Shown: positions 46,280 to 57,925, counted from the first letter of the stretch. The stretch is DNA of 64,000 nt from Adiantum capillus-veneris (GCA_014529385.2 CM043953.1:84262342-84326341), one strand, 5' to 3'. The notes: generated by a model from the letters alone, not told the origin. Numbers and translations are program-made.

Positions 46280-46450
46280 TGTAAGAACTAGGGAACTAGG
46301 CCTTGAGATCATCCTCCCAACCTCTCTTTATATAGGCGGGCTCCTAGCCCCTTGCCCTGGACGGATCCGCTATCCACACTGCCTAGCATGACCCTTGGCC
46401 GTAGTCCATGACTATCCTAGTTCTTAGGGTACAAGACCCTTGTCCTGACA
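46280..46450 (-). repeat. 5' LTR of L
   Basis: Partner of 37706-37876. It is followed by TTGGG, the target duplication. Confidence 0.9.
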
Positions 46451-46455
46451 TTGGG

Positions 46456-46842
46456 GCTGAGGCTTGGGATAGTTAATGCTTTCTTCAAGTTTATGTTATG
46501 TTTGTGATGCATGAGGCTTTCCATCTTCATTGCATCATCTAGGTCACAAGGAACACAAAGATTGTATTGTACCAAGTCTTTCTTGATGGGAGAAACTATA
46601 ATACAAATGCCTATTGGAGAGGGAACCGGCTCCATATGAATCCGGTCCTCAACTATTGTCATGTTCTCTAAATTCTCTCTCTCTTGCAAAAGTATTGTTC
46701 ATGCGAAGTTAACTAAGTACCATGTTTATGTTGCTACCATCAACTAAGTGCACCCGCTATGCTCTCAAAGTAATCTCTTAAAAGTGCTTCACCTAATTTC
46801 CTAATTCCGCTACTTCCAAGTTCATAGGCAATTTCCATTACA
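46456..46842 (+). repeat. 5' LTR of G3, second part
   Basis: Continues the LTR broken by L: CTTGGGATAGTTAATGC and on to TTTCCATTACA. It matches the 3' LTR at 52858-53314. The last 28 or so bases (TTCATAGGCAATTTCCATTACA region) are missing from the 3' LTR, which is truncated. Confidence 0.85.
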
Positions 46843-46855
46843 TTGGTATCAGAGC
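46843..46855 (+). other. Primer binding site of G3
   Basis: TTGGTATCAGAGC right after the 5' LTR end ATTACA. This fixes plus orientation. Confidence 0.85.
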
Positions 46856-47256
46856 ATTTGGTTTCTCTTCTCTTTCTTAAGAAAAGAGGTCCTTAAGTAG
46901 CCTATTAATGGTTGATTTTGTTAATTATATTAGGGTAAGTGGGACTGGGATCTATTATCGGTTTTGTTGAGCCCACTATGTGGGATATGGTGCACACCTC
47001 GGGAGCTTTAGACTTAATAATGGAGTCTTTTTAGACTTGACTATGGCTTTACCATTATTAAGCCATAAGAAGTCCGAAAGGAGCTATCCCTTGACAACTT
47101 TGCTATGTTAGACTCACTCCACTACTCTCTGTAATTAACCAATTTGAGCCGTGGGTGTAGATACTTAAATGCCTATTTTCAAAGGCTAAGAGGAGTAGCA
47201 ACTAAGGTTTTGAAGTGCCAAAGCATACACTAAGTAAACACTTAAGTTTAATTAAC

Positions 47257-48103
47257 ATGGCTGACAATAACCAAGAGAGTAGAATGAACATTGATAACTT
47301 TGATTTTGCACATGAAGGTGTTAATGATGATGCCCACATGTTTGTTAATTATCTTGTTACTAGGTTGCAACAAGCTATGGGAAACTTCTCTTTGCAAGCC
47401 GAAGTTACTCAACAACTTGGTGCTTATGGGATTTCCTTTCCTCTCAAAGAGGAGAGAGAGCTTAGGAGGCCTCTTGGTGAGACCCCCAAAAGAAGACTCT
47501 CTCCCATACGAGAGGAGGAATCCAAAGAACGAGAAAGTAATGACTCCCTAAGTTCCTCAAAAGATGTGGCTCCACAAAGAAGGAGGACTAAACGATCGCC
47601 AACTCCTCCCAAGAGTCAAGGCAGCTGTCTTTCAAAAGATAGACTTTGTTGAGCAAAAACAACAATTTTGTGCGGGATTACCTGAAGAGATGGTCGAGTA
47701 TCTCAAATCTGAACGGATTGACTCTATCAGCAAAGTAATCCACCATACCATGGTTTCTTCACGCATCAATTTCCAACAAGGGGTTAGACGGAATGTCAAA
47801 CCCATGGAAAATAAAGACAAAAGTGATGCAAAGGGAAAAATTAATGCCCAAAATTTTTCACACGGCCATTCCAACAACACCAACAACAATCTGTCCAAGG
47901 AGAAAGGAGTTTACAAAGGTCAAAATAAACTCTCTCCTGAAGAGCTTGAAACTTTTCGCAAGGATCACAAATGTTTTAAGTTTGGGGAGCAAGGACATGG
48001 CTATCGTTCTTGCCCCAAAGAAATGCTCGCAGTGAGACTCCTAGAGCTTCCACTATTGAAGCTCCAAAAGAGGATACTCAATGCTATGCTTGGAGAAAGG
48101 TAA
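47257..48103 (+). pseudogene. gag: G3 gag with internal deletion
   Basis: ATG at 47257 starts MADNNQESRMNIDNFDF, nearly the same as G2. After QRRRTKRSPTPPK it jumps to AAVFQKIDFVEQKQQF in another frame (47564-48103), skipping the RS-rich and capsid-like parts that G2 keeps. The zinc knuckle reads CFKFGEQGHGYRSCP: the second cysteine is F, so zinc binding is doubtful. About 1 kb is missing compared with G2. Confidence 0.85.
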
Positions 48104-48447
48104 GGGAGCATGATGCTTTCATCTTGTTTGACCCTGGTTCTGCTCTCAACTTCATATCAATGGAGTTGGCCACCAAGTTGGGCATTCAAGCTTTTGAGAT
48201 GGGAGATGATGTAACGGCCGATGCTGCTTTCAAGGGACAACAAGCCTCAATTACTCCCTCGATTGGAAAGTTGAGGCTTCATGTCCAAAGCTATGTCGAC
48301 AAAGAAGACTTCTTCATCTCTCCTCTCCAACACGAGGATGTTATCCTAGGGATACCATGGTTCAACCGCATGGTTGCCAACATGAAGTTCCCTGAAAGGA
48401 GAATCTACTTCACCTACAGGGGGGAAGAATATGTATATAGATGCTAA
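48010..48447 (+). pseudogene. pol: G3 protease
   Basis: ILFDPGSALNFISMELATKL carries the retropepsin motif with D-P-G, as in G2. DVILGIPWFNRMVANMKFPE is the conserved end block. There is no stop inside this part. It overlaps the gag frame in the +1 register, as in many gypsy elements, though the register here may be a frameshift. Confidence 0.8.
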
Positions 48448-48465
48448 TGCTCAGTTTCTGCATAC

Positions 48466-49404
48466 ATGATTTTTGTCAAAGATTCCCTAAAAGGTCCTAA
48501 TGTTTCATCAAAGGTGAATGGTAGGAATCAGGAAGCGTTAGACTTGTCTAACTTTCTAAAAGGATTCCAAGATATGTTCATTGATGATATCCCTATGGAC
48601 TTACCTCCAAAACAAGGGGATGATGACCATCGTATTGAGCTCCTATCAGGAAGCTCACTGCCTAACAAACCTCCCTATCGAGTTTCACAAGCTCAACAAG
48701 AGGAGATCATGAGGCAAGTACAAGAATTGGTAGACAAAGGAATGGTGAGGCCTAGCTCTTCTCCCTTTTGCTTTCCAGTCCTTTTAGTGTAAAAGAAAGA
48801 TGGTACATACCGCATGTGTGTGGACTATCGCGCACTAAACCATATCACTATCAAAAACAAATTTCCCGTACCCCGGGTAGAAGATCTATTTGATAAGATA
48901 CAAGGCTCTACCTACTTCAGGAGGATTGACCTTAAAAGTGGCTACCATCAAATAAGGATAGTGAATGAAGATATCCTAAAGACTGCGTTTCGTACAATGT
49001 TTGGCCTTTATGAATATCTAGTCATGCCTTTTGGCTTGACTAATGCACCAGCTACATTCAATCGATTAATGGAGAAAATTTTTAGACCCTACCTCAAATT
49101 CACTAGAGTTTTCTTTGATGATATCATCATCTACTCCAATTCCTTGGAGGAACACAAGAAACATCTCTAAGTGATTTTTCAAGCATTAGGGGAGAATAAG
49201 CTTTTTCTCAATCAAAAGAAAAGCGAATTTTTCTTTCAAGATATTCAATGCTTAGGTCACATTATCTCTCGAGATGGTATCTGTATGGATCTGTCAAAGT
49301 TGGAGGTAATAAAAGCATGGCCTAATCCAAGGAATCTACATGAGCTAAGAAGCTTTATTGGTATGTGTGCATACTATGGACGCTTCATAACAAAATTCTT
49401 TTAA
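48466..49404 (+). pseudogene. pol: G3 reverse transcriptase
   Basis: The RT reads LLSGSSLPNKPPYRVSQAQQ, then [50 protein letters not shown] and [15 protein letters not shown]. All of these are standard gypsy RT motifs; F-D-D has the catalytic pair. Stops interrupt at 48790 (before KKDG), 49168 (after HKKHL) and 49402. The first two lie where glutamine would be expected (CAA to TAA). A single unbroken frame is otherwise visible, so this was a recent working copy. Confidence 0.88.
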
Positions 49405-49910
49405 ATAGAACGACCATTACATGACTTAACAAAGAAAAACGTTAAGTATTCATGGACTGCTAAGGAGAGAAGTGCTTTTGAAAAGCTCAAAGAGAAGCTT
49501 ATCTCCCAACCAGTCCTTATGCTTTCGGATCTCTCAAAGCCATTTGAGGTCCAATGTGATGCTTGTGCTGATTGCCTTGGAGCAGTCTTGCTTCAAGAAG
49601 GGCATGCCATAGCATATGAGAGCCGAAGGCTCAACACGGATGAACGAGTCTTGGGCATTTATGAGAAAGAGCTGTTAGCTGTTCTACATACCCTAGACAC
49701 ATGGAAGCACCATCAAAGTCTTAAGTACTTCATGACGCAAACAAAGCTTTCCGACAAACAAATGAGGTGGAAAAATTTTCTTTCACAATTTAATTTACAC
49801 ATTGCTCACATTGCTAGTAAGCACAATCAAGTGGCGGATGCACTTTCGCGACGACCAAAAGTTAATGCTGTGTCAATAGCAACTCACAATGATCTATCTT
49901 CTATGATAGA
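49405..49910 (+). pseudogene. pol: G3 RNase H
   Basis: LSDLSKPFEVQCDACADCLG with the first acidic residue, then IAYESRRLNTDERV, YEKELLAVLHTLDTWKHH and IASKHNQVADALSRRPK. This is the RNase H fold of gypsy elements in order, without a stop from 49519 on. Confidence 0.85.
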
Positions 49911-51360
49911 TGAGTATGCTACTGACCCTGACTTTAAAGACATAATGTCAGCCCTTGATTTGGGGAATAAAGAGGAACCATTCACCTTGCAGGATGGTTA
50001 TCTTCTCCATGGCAATAGGCTATGTGTTACCCACTCCCTTCGTGACAAAGTCATGTATGAATCCCATGCCCCTTCCTCAGCAGGGCATAGAGGCATTCAA
50101 CCTACTCTTTAAGGAGTAGAGACGTACTCTTATTGGCCTACCATGAAAGTGGACATACAAGAGTATGTTTCAAAATGTGTAGTATGCCAAAAGACCAAGT
50201 ATGATAGAGGGAAGAAACCTGGATTACTCCAGCCATTGCCAATTCCTAATTCACCATGGGAGAGTATATCCATGGATTTTATCTTTGGATTACGAAAATC
50301 TATCCATGGGAATACGGGAATATGGACAATAGTCGACAGGTTTAGCAAGCAATCACACTTTATCCCTGTCAAGAAGAGTATTAAGGCACACCAAATGGCA
50401 ACTCTCTTCATATCACAAATTTTCAAACACCATGGATTTCCAACATCCATCGTGTCAAATAGAGATCCTAGAATGACCAGTAATTTCTAGAAAGGTCTCT
50501 TCGAAAATCTAGGTACAAGATTGAATTTCTCTTCGGCCTATCACCCAAAAAGGGATGGCCAAAGTGAGATAGCCAATCTTACGATTCTTGGTCTACTAAA
50601 GACCTATGTTACATAAGTAGATCAATGCTCACAATGGGAAAATTACTTACCTCTTGTAGAGTATGCGTATAATAATACTATCCATACTTCTACGGGAAAA
50701 GCACCTTTTGAGATCATAGAAGGAATACCTAAAAGTCCCTTGCTACTTAAAGTACATGGGAAGATCTTCGCTGCCGATGAGTATAGTCGTGACCTGCAAA
50801 CATCTTTTCAAAAGATTAAGGAGGCTATATCCATATCCCAACTAAGGCAAAAAGCTACTGCTGACAATCACAGAAGGGCCTAAACGTTCAAAGAAAATGA
50901 TTGGGTATTACTTAAGTTTCCTAAGGCTCGATTGAGGCAACCGACAGGCAAAAATCCTACGGGCCATCAAAAGTATTATGCTAAACTAGCAAAAAGATAC
51001 TATGGTCCTTTTCAAATTTTAAAGCTAATCAATGAGGTAGCTTATCAACTCAAGTTACGTAACCATTGGCTCATACACAATTCTTTTCATGTGAGCCTAC
51101 TCAAGCCCTACAAAGGAGAGCCTCCAAATGAACCAATGATTGAAGACCCTCCCGAAATCAAATATCAAGAAGAGGTACTACAACCTGAAGCTATCCTTCG
51201 GCCTGAAGACAAGGTACTACGACATGGTAAGATTATCTGACGGTATTTTATTAAGTTCAAAAATTATCCTTTTGAAGATGCTAGATGGATGCAAGGAATC
51301 CAGCTTAAGGATAGTATGAACCTTGTCAACGCTTACAATGCTACTTTATAGTAACCAAAT
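49911..51360 (+). pseudogene. pol: G3 integrase and carboxy-terminal tail
   Basis: Zinc module HAPSSAGHRGIQPTL to CVVCQKTKYDRG. Core: SISMDFIFGL (first D) and SNRDPRMTSNF (second D). The later YHPKRDGQSE shows K where Q is usual. Then [43 protein letters not shown] and [16 protein letters not shown]. The tail ends FKNYPFEDARWMQGI. Stops lie at 50110, 50488, 50615, 50882 and 51238. The tail shows the uninterrupted target of E1 near 50970. Confidence 0.88.
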
Positions 51361-51697
51361 GTACATGTTTCTTTTAAATGATTAATGTTTTTGTCTTATA
51401 AGACTAATTCTCTCTTTATTTTGAAAAATTTAAGTAGTATGCATACTAAGAATCATGTTTGGGAGGACGACGTCTCTCAAACACTATGTAGAATTTGTCA
51501 CTCTACTTGGGAGGATGAAATGGACTAAAGAGCAGACATGCTTACGGCAGCTATGTCTCCCAAGCACCAAATGGATTAGTCATCCATCTTGGAATGATGT
51601 CAAAGGGTAAAAAGAGATCCTCTACCTGCTAAGTAACATGGACTAATGACTAGGCTTTATATCTTCTCTACCTCATAGTCGACGATGACTATGATTT
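51361..51697 (+). other. G3 3' untranslated region
   Basis: About 340 bp between the end of the pol tail and the purine tract. No gene seen. It contains two TTGGGAGGATGA-like phrases. Confidence 0.5.
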
Positions 51698-51711
51698 CAA
51701 GAGAGAGGTAA
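51698..51711 (+). other. Polypurine tract of G3
   Basis: CAAGAGAGAGGTAA directly before the LTR start TGTCATGGG. Confidence 0.75.
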
Positions 51712-53314
51712 TGTCATGGGATAATAGACGGGAACAAGGGTTAGAATATAGACATGTGCTTACAGATCTATCTCAACATGGGGCCAATGTTAAAGGGGCA
51801 CAAATGAGATATGTTCTGTCAAAGAGCAAGGTTAACTAATGAAGCTTAAAATTAGGGTTAGCTTCATTAAATACCTCCAATGGTTAGTGTTAAAAGTCCT
51901 TTTGACCTTAAGCAAGCTAGGGTTGTGCTTGAGATGGGAACCTTAAGCAAGATAGGGCTGTGCTTGAGGTGGGAACCTTAAGCAAGCTAGGGATGTGCTT
52001 GAGGTTGGAACTCGACCTAAACTTAGTCAAGCTAGGGATGTGCTTGAGGTGGGAACCCTACCTAAACTTAGGCAAGCTAGGGATGCGCTTGAGGTGGGAA
52101 ATCCACCTAAGGTGCTTGTCATGCTTGATGACTAAGGTACTTGAGGTACTTGTCACATTTAATGAGGAAGTTGCTTGAGAAGCTTCCTATTCATGGGAGG
52201 TAAGATGCTTGAGTCAAAAAGAGAACCTACTCACTTAATGAGGAAGTTGCTTGAGAAACTTCCTATGCATAAAAATATCAAAGTTAGGGGAATTCTAAAA
52301 GAGCACACGGGACACATGTCAGATTCTCACTAAGCTTAACCACATGGTGTGCTTGAATTCTATTGGTTGGGCTAAAGAGGGGTCCAATGAGCTTCTACTT
52401 CCATCTAACAAATATCTAGATATTTTCAAGCTATCTCTCTCTAAGGGGTAAGGAGTAAAATTGTCAAAATACTACCCATGTACTTGACTGCATGCTACAT
52501 GTGATTGGCCTGGGGGAGAGGAGTCCAATGAGCCTACAACATGTGTAAAAGTCTCGACTCGCCCAAACCAAGGAGGGGGGGTGCTAGGGGGGATATACAC
52601 CATCACATACACTCATTTGAGATGCTCATTTGAGACACCAACACTCTTGGATATGGAATGCAAATCCAACCAAGAGCCATGCTTCCATGCTCAAGCTTGC
52701 CATCTTCTCCATCTCCATTACTATGCTATTATGTATGCTAGCAAGAAGAGTAATGATAAGTGAGGAACTGCTTCTTTCTCCTATGGAATGTTTCTTCTTC
52801 CTGTTCCCTATCCTCATTCCTTGCTAGCTCTCTCCACCTTTCAAGGTGTTTGAGGCCTTGGGATAGTTAATGCTTTCTTCAAGTTTATGTTATGTTTTTG
52901 ATGCATGAGGTTTTCCATCTCCATTGCATCACCTAGGTCACAAGGAACACAAAGGTTGTAGTGTACCAAGTCTCTCTTGATGGGAGAAACTATTATACAA
53001 ATGCCTATTGGAGGGGGGACCGTCTCCATATGAATCCGGTCCTCAACTACTATCATGTTCTCTAAACTCTCTCTCTCTCTCTCTCTCTTGATGGGAGAAA
53101 CTATAATACAAATTCCTATTGGAGGGGGGACCGGCTCCATATGAATCCGGTCCTCAACTACTATCATGTTCTCTAAACTCTCTCTCTCTCTCTTGCAAAA
53201 GTATTGTTCATGCCAAGTTAACTAAGTACCATTTTTATGTTGCTACCATCAACTAAGTTCACCCGCTATGCTCACAAAGTAATCTCTTAAAAGTGCTTCA
53301 CCTAATTTCCTAAT
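51712..53314 (+). repeat. 3' LTR of G3, truncated at its end
   Basis: 1603 bp, matching the two 5' LTR parts. It includes the AAGCAAGCTAGGG minisatellite (51905-52120). A block of about 112 bp is duplicated (about 52975-53185), with CT runs between the copies. The last bases expected before the TTACA end are missing; TAATGTG at 53311 marks the break. Confidence 0.88.
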
Positions 53315-53417
53315 GTGTTACAATGTATGCTAGCAGAAGATCATTAACAAAGCATTCACAAAAGCAAGTGATCGACATTAGCTACAACATCTTCATTACG
53401 ATGCATTAAAACACGGC

Positions 53418-53785
53418 CTTAATCAATCATCCACTACATCATCATCTGCTAGTTCCATAGCCATGATGCGGTCTATGTGGAGTCCGAGTTCATCAAAATC
53501 AGCAATATAAGGATCGAAACAGTCATCCTCATCATCATTCTCTTCTTCTAGCTCTTCATCCTCTTCTTCATTTTCTATTTTCAATACCAATAGATATTTT
53601 CTTGCCATTAAGCTTACAAAGTTTTTCTATATCTCATACCATTCAATCCACATGTTGTTAATAAAATTAGAACTTGTAGCCTTGATATGGTATTTACTAA
53701 GTGCAAGAGTTAAGGGGGGATATGTTTGAGGTCTTTTCATCCTTGGAGGAAAGTGGAGATAATATATAAAGCTACTTCTAAAGCC
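53418..53785 (-). pseudogene. tnp2: tnp2 fragment D, acidic carboxy terminus
   Basis: A minus-strand frame (53423-53608) has an E-and-D-rich stretch followed by YIADFDELGLHIDRIMAME and a stop. This is the same shape as the tnp2 ends of E1 and E2 (acidic run, then FVDL...GLDMD). It lies between the truncated G3 LTR and the left end of E2. It is therefore probably the remainder of an older CACTA copy into or beside which E2 inserted. Confidence 0.55.
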
Positions 53786-53793
53786 CACTACAA
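53786..53793 (+). repeat. Left terminal inverted repeat of E2
   Basis: CACTACAA, pairing with TTATAGTG (61245-61252) at 7 of 8 bases. CACTACAAGA is a common plant CACTA end. Confidence 0.8.
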
Positions 53794-53794
53794 G

Positions 53795-53945
53795 AGATCG
53801 TGGTGTTTACCACGGGCCATTACAACAAAACAAGAGAGAGGAATTCAAAATTAGGAGAGAGAAACCCTTTTGTTGTTCAAGCGGCATTTTACCGCCTGTA
53901 TTACCACGATTATTGCAGCGCCCGTTATACCGCTAAGGCCATAGA
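53795..53945. repeat. Left subterminal motif repeats of E2
   Basis: TTTACCACG, CATTACAAC, TTTACCGCC, ATTACCACG, TTATACCGC: several ATTACCGC-type sites in 150 bp. They match the GCGGTAAT motif of E1 and of the E2 right end. Confidence 0.7.
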
Positions 53946-54196
53946 CCCCCTTCCCCCTCCCTCTCCCGCGGGTTACCATTTAAATCCAATACAACTCAAA
54001 ATGTATTTACACACTACAACTCCTACACTCTCCAGAATGCTTGCTCACTTCACTTAATCTCTCTTTCACTCGAAGAATTCTATACATAAATCATTGAGCT
54101 CACAACAAAACCATTACAAATACTATTCATAAGCACATAACGAAACATTTGCAAATTAATCATATACTACACCAAGTGAAAGAATGGAGAGTTTTA

Positions 54197-57100
54197 TTAA
54201 TTCTCATCTTGTATAAGATCTCTACAAGCACTAGGATCCATATTTAGACCCATAGTATTCAAATCAATAAACAAGTTTAGAGATTCTTCCTCCTCTCCAT
54301 CACCTCTTGTAGAATCATCATCGCTTTCTCCCTCTTCCTCCTCCTCAAGATGACTATTTGCAAGGCTTGGATGACCTTCTTCAACTTCTACTACATCTTC
54401 CTCTGCATCTTGTGGTGATGGTATGATGGGATCAATTATTGGCTCAATGTCCGTCTCTGCAAAGATAGATCTACCCCGTGGCGTGACTGGAATGAGATAC
54501 CAAAGTATTCTTTGATATATACATGGCACATAAAAGACCTGTACGTCAGACACAAAGAATAAGCTGATATACATATATTAAATTTTTAATTTAAGTTAAT
54601 TGCACATAGCCTAAATTACCTGCTCGCAACTACTAGGATACACCAAGTTGTCAATTTCTCCCCGATGGAATTGGGTGGAATCCACCATAATGAGCCCATT
54701 TTCATGTCTTTTGACCTCACCCGCAAACCATTGGAACTCAAAGAGGAATTTGTGAAAATATCTGAAATCCACTTTGATTATTCTCTCTATAGTACCACAA
54801 TATCTGACCTCATCTGTTGTTGTGTCAAAGTTTCCCATCACGCAACAATCATTAGTGGTCCGACGCTCATCTATCTTGTGGGTGCGAAAATGTTGGCCTT
54901 CGGACCAAATGGAGTTGAAAATGAGACCCTACAATCACAATGCATAAGAGGTTACATCGCATTTCATTAAGTGATTTGCATACATGCATACATAACATAT
55001 ACACACTCACCTTGCGCAAGCATCCTCGCGCATACTCCCATTCTTTAGGGCTTATTTGTTCTCCTTGTGCTTTGGCATTGGTCATGGCATTATGGATCCA
55101 CTCTACTTGAATCAAATCAGGATATTTTGCAAGCTCTTTAGGAAAAGGAGGTTCATGTCTACCTCCATGGGACCTCTTCCATGCATCTCTATCCCTTTCT
55201 CTAGCTACGCGGGCTTCCAAGTACATATTAACCCATTTGGTCATGATAGTGGCATTGAGTAAACAGTAGTTGTTGACTATGGCATGAAACTCTCTATCCA
55301 TGACCAAGAGTGAGCCTTTTCCACTGGGAATGGTTGAGTGCTTCCTAGGATCCTCTTCTTCACTCCACAAACGAGGCAATGATGGATCCACTGTGATGAG
55401 ATACTGTGAGACATACACAAATGCCTCTTGCACCACCCAACCTTCTTCCATGCTCACCTGAAAACATTAAAACCACATATTTTTATTAGTAACTTCATAG
55501 CATAGAAATGCTATCTATATTGTATTGATTTTGCATACCTCCGGTTGTGACCTCAATCTAACAAAATCCTTTAAAGTATTCAAGAATCTCTCCAAGAAGA
55601 ACATCCATCTAGAGTGAACCACCCCACAAATTGCAATCTCCTCAACAAGGTGAAGCAATAGGTGTATTTGGCTAACAAGGATTGTACGTGGGAATGCATC
55701 CTCAATAGCACACACTGCCTCTACTGCTAGCTGATGGGCTACTGGTATTGCTCTACTTCTATCTCCTTGGAGCTCACAAATCTACAGGGCACAAATAATA
55801 TAGTAGATGAAAAAAAATTCCATTGTTCATGCATGCACAACATGATATAGTACTTGAAAAAAAACCATTACCTCACAATCTCATCCACTTTGAATATTGC
55901 AGCCTTCACCTTAGTGTCCCCATAACCACTAATAGTAATGGGAAGTACAAACTACAAACAATAAAACATTTTAGTGAATGTCAACCTATATATAAGGACA
56001 CATAGACACCACAAACTGTTCTACTCTTACCTGAAGGATTTTATGCCAATCATGGGATTTCAATCCATACAATTGAGTGGAGCCACCCTTTTTGGTTTTT
56101 GTGAAAGCACCTTTGAGTGACCGCATATATCCTGTTGGAGTTCTGATGGATGCAATAACTTGCTTTGTCCGCTCTTGGTCTGCCTTTGACAGTATCCAAG
56201 GTGCTTTTGGGAGATCATCTTTCCCCGCTCCCCCATGCGGGGCGTGGCTGAAGAGGGGAGATGTCTCATGGCTCTTAAATCTTCCCTAGCACCCAATGAA
56301 TCCTTCTTGCCAATTATGTGATCCCATATAGCTTGCCCAACATTTTTGAATACATGCATAAGTCCAATAAGGCTCCATAGTTCTTGAAGCTCATCAATAA
56401 GAGACTGCAGATATACATCCATGTTTTTTACCTTGTGCTTTCCTGGAATGAGAAGTGATAGTAAAATGTTTCCCTTTTTGTTGCCTCCCAAGGAGGAATA
56501 TTGTAGTTTACAACCACCACCGGCCAAGTGCTCCATGAAGTAGAGTGGTTCCCAAATGGATTCACTCCATCACTAGCTAACCCAATCCTCAAGTGACGAG
56601 GCTCATCCCTGAACTTTGGCCATGTGTCCTCTATGTGCTTCCACATTGGTGAGTCAGATGGCACTCTCATAATACCATCTGTGGAGCGATTTTTTGCATG
56701 CCAACTCAAAAGCTCGCTCGTACCCTTCAATCTAAACATGTGTTGGATGCGAGGGATGAGTGGAAATTGCCTCAAAACTTTACGTGGAATTCTGTTGCTC
56801 TGCATTCCTTCTTTGAACCTAGGCTCCCCGCACGATGGAAATGTGTCACAATCGGCATGCTCATTATGAAAGAGCACACAATCGTTCACGCAAGCATGAA
56901 TGCGATCATAATCCATCCCTAATGCAGTCACCACTTGGCGTGCTTTTCGTCTATTCTCTGGCATGTGATTGCCAGCTGGCAGCATCTTTCCTAGCAACCT
57001 ATCACAAGAAGAAATTACATTAGAACCTAATTTATGCACTCCACAAGCATCCTTCACAATCTCTATACATACCTCAAAAGTGCGTCCACACTAGCATTGC

Positions 57101-57660
57101 TCCATCCAAACATCACCTGAAGGTTAAGGACTTCGAGAGATGCCCTTAAAATGAAGTAAGATCATCTATCATATAATGCGGTGTGTGCCAAATCGAGTAG
57201 CTCACTCCTCGTTTTTTCGGAAGCTTCTTCCTATGCACACTCTTGTTCATGCTCCTCCTCTCGTGCAAGGAGATCCTCAACCATTCTATGCAAATGGTCG
57301 TCTTCTGCATTTACGTAAGGAGATGGGATGTGGTCACTCGTAGAGGGAGCAACAATTGGCTGATTTGATGTGCTTCCTCCCTCTCTAATGGATTCCTGGC
57401 GCATGCGCTCTTCCAACCTCCTTTCCCCTCCTCCACCAACCACACGCCAATGAGGGGTGACGTCAATAGCCGCTACAACTCGCGGATCGTTTGTTTCCAT
57501 CGGTGCACGCTTGCGAGGATCATCCCATAGTCCATAATCTTTTACATGGCTCAAGCATATCTGTCAAAGTCGAGCAATGGCGCATTTGCACCGCACGCAT
57601 GGGCATGGTAATCACTCGTCCAACCACCGTGATCTATCCGGTTCAGTGGACGGGCCAAAA
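54197..57660 (-). pseudogene. tnp2: tnp2 transposase of E2, with core deletion
   Basis: On the minus strand exon 1 (about 57660-57240) reads WDDFGPSTEPDRSRW, a TGA, LPCPCVRCKCAI and LWDDPRKRAPMETNDPRV. Exons near 57130-57070 (FGWSNASVDALLR) and 57000-56440 follow (MDYDRIHACVNDCVLF, LASDGVNPFGNHSTSW). Then ELQELW jumps directly to LMHVFKNVGQAIWDH. About 150 residues of the Transposase_21 core that E1 has in between are gone. Next come IRTPTGYM-like and DUF4218-like exons (55860-55515), MEEGWVVQEAFVYVSQYL (54867-55457), a DUF4216-like exon (54841-54611) and the acidic end (54574-54197). The deletion takes part of the catalytic region, so this copy cannot supply transposase. Confidence 0.87.
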
Positions 57661-57925
57661 TCATCCCAAGCAACCTACATTAATAAATTACATACACTAA
57701 TTAAAATCAAATTACCAAAAAAGGTTAATAAAATATCAGTAAAAAGTAAAAATAAATAAATTTAACATGCATGGTAATCAAAACTTTTAGGTAAAAATGT
57801 CATTTTCAAAGTACTAGGAATATTTTCATTTTATATACATTTTATAAAAAACATAGTACCAATAGATTTTGGAAATCAATAGTAATAATGTCATAACGTG
57901 GCCATCTGTGTGGATGGGCCGAAAT
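57661..57925. other. AT-rich stretch upstream of E2 tnp2
   Basis: Probable leader or intron of tnp2. On the minus strand TTTTATAAAATGTATATAAAA near 57830-57855 could be a TATA region for tnp2. No gene seen. Confidence 0.35.

Larger units (their letters stand above)
37706..46450 (-). mobile_element. Non-autonomous LTR element L inside the G3 LTR
   Basis: Identical-length 171-bp LTRs (37706-37876 and 46280-46450), TGTAAGAAC to CCGACA or CTGACA, with a perfect 5-bp target duplication TTGGG (37701-37705 and 46451-46455). On the minus strand TGGTATCAGAGC follows the right LTR and AAAGAAAGGGGAGTAA precedes the left one. Primer site, purine tract and direction therefore all agree. The 8.4-kb inside lacks recognisable pol. 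One 254-residue frame has a zinc-knuckle-like end. This fits a large retrotransposon derivative (LARD). Confidence 0.9.
36441..53314 (+). mobile_element. Ty3/gypsy element G3, interrupted by L
   Basis: Plus-strand gypsy element. The 5' LTR is split (36441-37705 and 46456-46842), followed by an iMet primer site, gag, protease, RT, RNase H and integrase in gypsy order. A purine tract and a 3' LTR (51712-53314) close it. It is in opposite orientation to G2, so the two make a long inverted pair. The pol frame is nearly complete but carries about nine in-frame stops. Confidence 0.9.

Noticed and set aside
53800-54057. 85-residue plus-strand frame
   Set aside because: Covers the subterminal repeats of E2 and the 3' flank of tnp2; no motif.
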